Shown here piece by piece: positions 49,807 to 50,824 of a DNA stretch of 50,824 nt (position 1 is its first letter; each line of letters begins with the position of its first letter). The DNA lies in IMG/VR virus record IMGVR_UViG_3300009506_000048, positions 1 through 50,824 of that record; one strand, 5' to 3'. The position numbers were made by a program, and so were the translations under genes. The stretch comes from a virus. The notes below the pieces were generated by a model. It did not search any database. It was given only the letters and a program-made list of their open reading frames with translations, and was not told the origin of the DNA.

Positions 49807-50286
49807 ATGATTATCGAACACAGTACCGCGCACATCATTATCGACAACATCGAGCGCCGACAAAAAAAGACCATCGTCATGACCAATGGTTGCTTCGATA
49901 TCATTCACGCTGGCCACGTACACCTCCTGAGAGAGGCCAAGAAGCTCGGGGACGTTCTGGTGGTGGCAATCAATAGTGACGCCTCGGTGACGCGCCTGAA
50001 GGGAAGCTCTCGCCCCGTGGTCAGGCTCATAGACAGGTTGGCTGTGCTGGATGCGATAGAGTTTGTAGACTACGTTGTGACGTTTGTAGGAGACGACCCT
50101 AACGCTGTTATCTGCGAGATCATGCCTGACATCCTGGTGAAAGGAGAGGACTACGCAGATAAGGTCATCTCAGGTTCAGAATGCGTGATGGATAACGGGG
50201 GGCGAATTGAGATCATTAAGTTCCTTGAAGGGCGCTCAACCACCGGCATCATTAATACCGCAATTAATTTGAAAAAAAGTTCATGA
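49807..50286 (+). CDS. Heptose-1-phosphate adenylyltransferase-like protein (HldE C-terminal type)
   Basis: 159 residues, the size of the stand-alone adenylyltransferase domain of HldE. MTNGCFDIIHAGHVHLLREA contains the HxGH nucleotide site (HAGH); INSDASVTRLKGSSRPV, DAIEFVDYVV and PDILVKGEDY match the RfaE domain II pattern, and GRSTTGIIN supplies the ATP phosphate loop. Makes ADP-heptose from heptose-1-phosphate and ATP, an LPS precursor. A glycerol-3-phosphate cytidylyltransferase-like role is less likely. Probable donor supply for the GT9 enzyme at 13776. Confidence 0.85.
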   Translation: MIIEHSTAHIIIDNIERRQKKTIVMTNGCFDIIHAGHVHLLREAKKLGDVLVVAINSDASVTRLKGSSRPVVRLIDRLAVLDAIEFVDYVVTFVGDDPNAVICEIMPDILVKGEDYADKVISGSECVMDNGGRIEIIKFLEGRSTTGIINTAINLKKSS

Positions 50287-50292
50287 ATCCGG

Positions 50293-50321
50293 TTGCATTG
50301 TATCCGGCTGCATGCTAACTT
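50293..50321 (+). promoter_or_regulatory. Promoter with double ATCCGG motif
   Basis: TTGCAT (50293-50298), 17 bases, TAACTT (50316-50321) with TGC before it. ATCCGGTTGCAT and ATCCGGCTGCAT occur in tandem, one at the -35 and one in the spacer. It may drive the zinc-ribbon gene, the tRNA and the whole late operon. Confidence 0.65.
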
Positions 50322-50354
50322 TATTTTGAAGTTAATCAAGCGAGGGTTGAAACA

Positions 50355-50585
50355 ATGTCAGGAGGTGTCTCATGTAAATGCGAAGGAACACGTAAAGACA
50401 AGATACATAATTGGAAAATTGTTCATTATCGTTGTAATCATTCCGCGTTCAATGGATACCACAAGACGAGTAGCGACTACAGTCTCATCAGGTGCATGAA
50501 GTGCGGACATTCCTGGAGAACGAAAGCCGAGTATGTAAGTGAACTCGACTTTGCAACAGAGGAGGAGCGGTTCAAAAGCATTTAA
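50355..50585 (+). CDS. Zinc-ribbon protein (76 aa)
   Basis: GAGGG upstream of ATG 50355. Four cysteine pairs/ligands (CKCEG, YRCNH, RCMKCGHSWRT) form a probable zinc ribbon like those of transcription-factor-type proteins; ends in an acidic helix. As the first gene after a promoter that leads into the late operon it might be a late regulator (inferred). Confidence 0.7.
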   Translation: MSGGVSCKCEGTRKDKIHNWKIVHYRCNHSAFNGYHKTSSDYSLIRCMKCGHSWRTKAEYVSELDFATEEERFKSI

Positions 50586-50586
50586 T

Positions 50587-50673
50587 GCTCGTCTAGCCGC
50601 GAGTAAGGAGCAAGGTGCCTAAAGACCACCTGTTCAGTCCTCTGCCAGTGGGGGACGCTCCGGGTTCACTGGC
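50587..50673 (+). other. Hairpin-rich leader before the tRNA
   Basis: Three stems: CTCG/CGAG (50588-50603), AGGTG/CACCT (50613-50631), GCCAGTG/CACTGGC (50644-50673). No gene fits. Could be a processing signal for the tRNA or a regulatory RNA; the last stem has a GC-rich 16-base loop and no T-run, so it is not a normal terminator. Confidence 0.45.
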
Positions 50674-50681
50674 AAGAACAT

Positions 50682-50767
50682 GTTGGTGTAGACAAATTGG
50701 TAAAGTCACCGGGCTTTCAACCCGGAGCCGAATGGCCTTGCGGGTTCGAGCCCCGTCACCAACTCCA
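50682..50767 (+). tRNA. tRNA with UUC anticodon and long variable arm (class II body), CCA encoded
   Basis: Acceptor GTTGGTG/CACCAAC (50682-50688, 50757-50763), three-base-pair D stem GAC/GTC with loop AAATTGGTAAA, anticodon stem CCGGG/CCCGG with loop CTTTCAA, anticodon TTC at 50716-50718. The 14-base variable arm contains stem GCC/GGC; T arm GCGGG-TTCGAGC-CCCGT; discriminator T at 50764; CCA 50765-50767. All cloverleaf elements fit. The anticodon predicts glutamate, but the D loop and variable arm are those of leucine- or serine-type tRNAs. Confidence 0.85.
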
Positions 50768-50776
50768 GAGTGCGTT

Positions 50777-50824
50777 ATGCTTTTTGAGTGTTTTTGCGAG
50801 GCACGCAAGTCGGAAAAATGCTAC
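50777..50824 (+). CDS. Hypothetical protein, 5' part of the gene continuing at base 1
   Basis: ATG 50777 lies nine bases after the tRNA. The 16 codons to the window edge (MLFECFCEARKSEKCY) are open and continue in the right frame into 1..318. Ribosome site weak (GAG at good spacing). Confidence 0.65.
   Translation, partial: MLFECFCEARKSEKCY

Noticed and set aside
50361-50377. AGGAGG followed by ATGTAA (a start directly followed by stop)
   Set aside because: It lies within the coding frame of the zinc-ribbon gene (Ser-Cys-Lys codons) and is most simply a coincidence; it would deserve attention only if ribosomes stall there.
1-50824. CRISPR array, integrase, transposase, insertion sequence or attachment site
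   Set aside because: Looked for regularly spaced identical repeats, tyrosine/serine recombinase motifs and terminal inverted repeats by eye; none convincing.

Overview
The window looks like the complete genome of a tailed double-stranded DNA phage, probably a podovirus infecting a Gram-negative bacterium. A large terminase, portal, scaffold, N4-gp56-like major capsid protein and head-tail connector follow each other in order. They are followed by repeat-rich tail or appendage proteins and a giant 3515-residue polyvalent protein, an arrangement reminiscent of Bcep22-like podoviruses. Shine-Dalgarno sites are strong and stop/start overlaps (ATGA, TAATG) are common. No integrase or CI-like repressor was recognised, so a lytic lifestyle is likely but not proven. 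The last gene runs in frame off the right edge and continues at base 1 (50777..50824 joined to 1..318), so the molecule is circular or circularly permuted and the window ends are an arbitrary cut.

Layout. (i) 50777 through the junction to 34251, plus strand: the late operon. It holds a repeat-rich tail/fibre protein, terminase, about nine small accessory genes, portal, scaffold, capsid, a glycan-modification cassette (TylF-like methyltransferase, then a methyltransferase-GT9 heptosyltransferase-like fusion), connectors, tail/appendage proteins, two long helical or internal-virion-like proteins and the 10.5-kb giant gene. (ii) 34257..34294: an intrinsic terminator for leftward transcription. 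(iii) 34320..41088, minus strand: the recombination operon. It encodes a DUF932 protein, an ERF annealing protein, a DUF1351 protein, a YqaJ/lambda-type exonuclease, SSB, an MT-A70 adenine methyltransferase and small proteins. (iv) 41089..41782: a divergent control region with promoters in both directions, a perfect palindrome and about 400 bases of hairpin-rich non-coding sequence ending in a leftward intrinsic terminator (candidate structured RNA). (v) 41783..50585, plus strand: the early/middle operon with a zinc-ribbon/SF2 helicase fusion, a TOPRIM primase, NinB, a DUF1364 protein, a possible ribbon-helix-helix regulator, a VRR-NUC-like nuclease and an HldE-type adenylyltransferase. (vi) 50586..50767: hairpins and one tRNA gene.

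How the parts work together: helicase, primase, SSB, annealase, exonuclease, NinB and nucleases form a replication-recombination set that depends on a host DNA polymerase, since none is encoded. An ATCCGGTT motif recurs at or inside the -35 region or spacer of most promoters I can build, and a variant lies in the promoter of the possible ribbon-helix-helix gene. The phage carries an early ADP-heptose-forming enzyme and a late heptosyltransferase-like/methyltransferase cassette, which could together decorate virions or host LPS.

Most unusual: inside the giant gene are four small genes in the +1 frame. Each starts at exactly AGGAGG-N6-ATG, and two or three of them lie over stretches that look like inter-domain linkers. 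The giant protein carries a GGDEF-type nucleotidyl-cyclase-like domain, an inorganic-pyrophosphatase-like domain, an HExxH metallopeptidase motif and an LPD38-like C-terminus. All assignments come from reading the sequence by eye; no database search was run.
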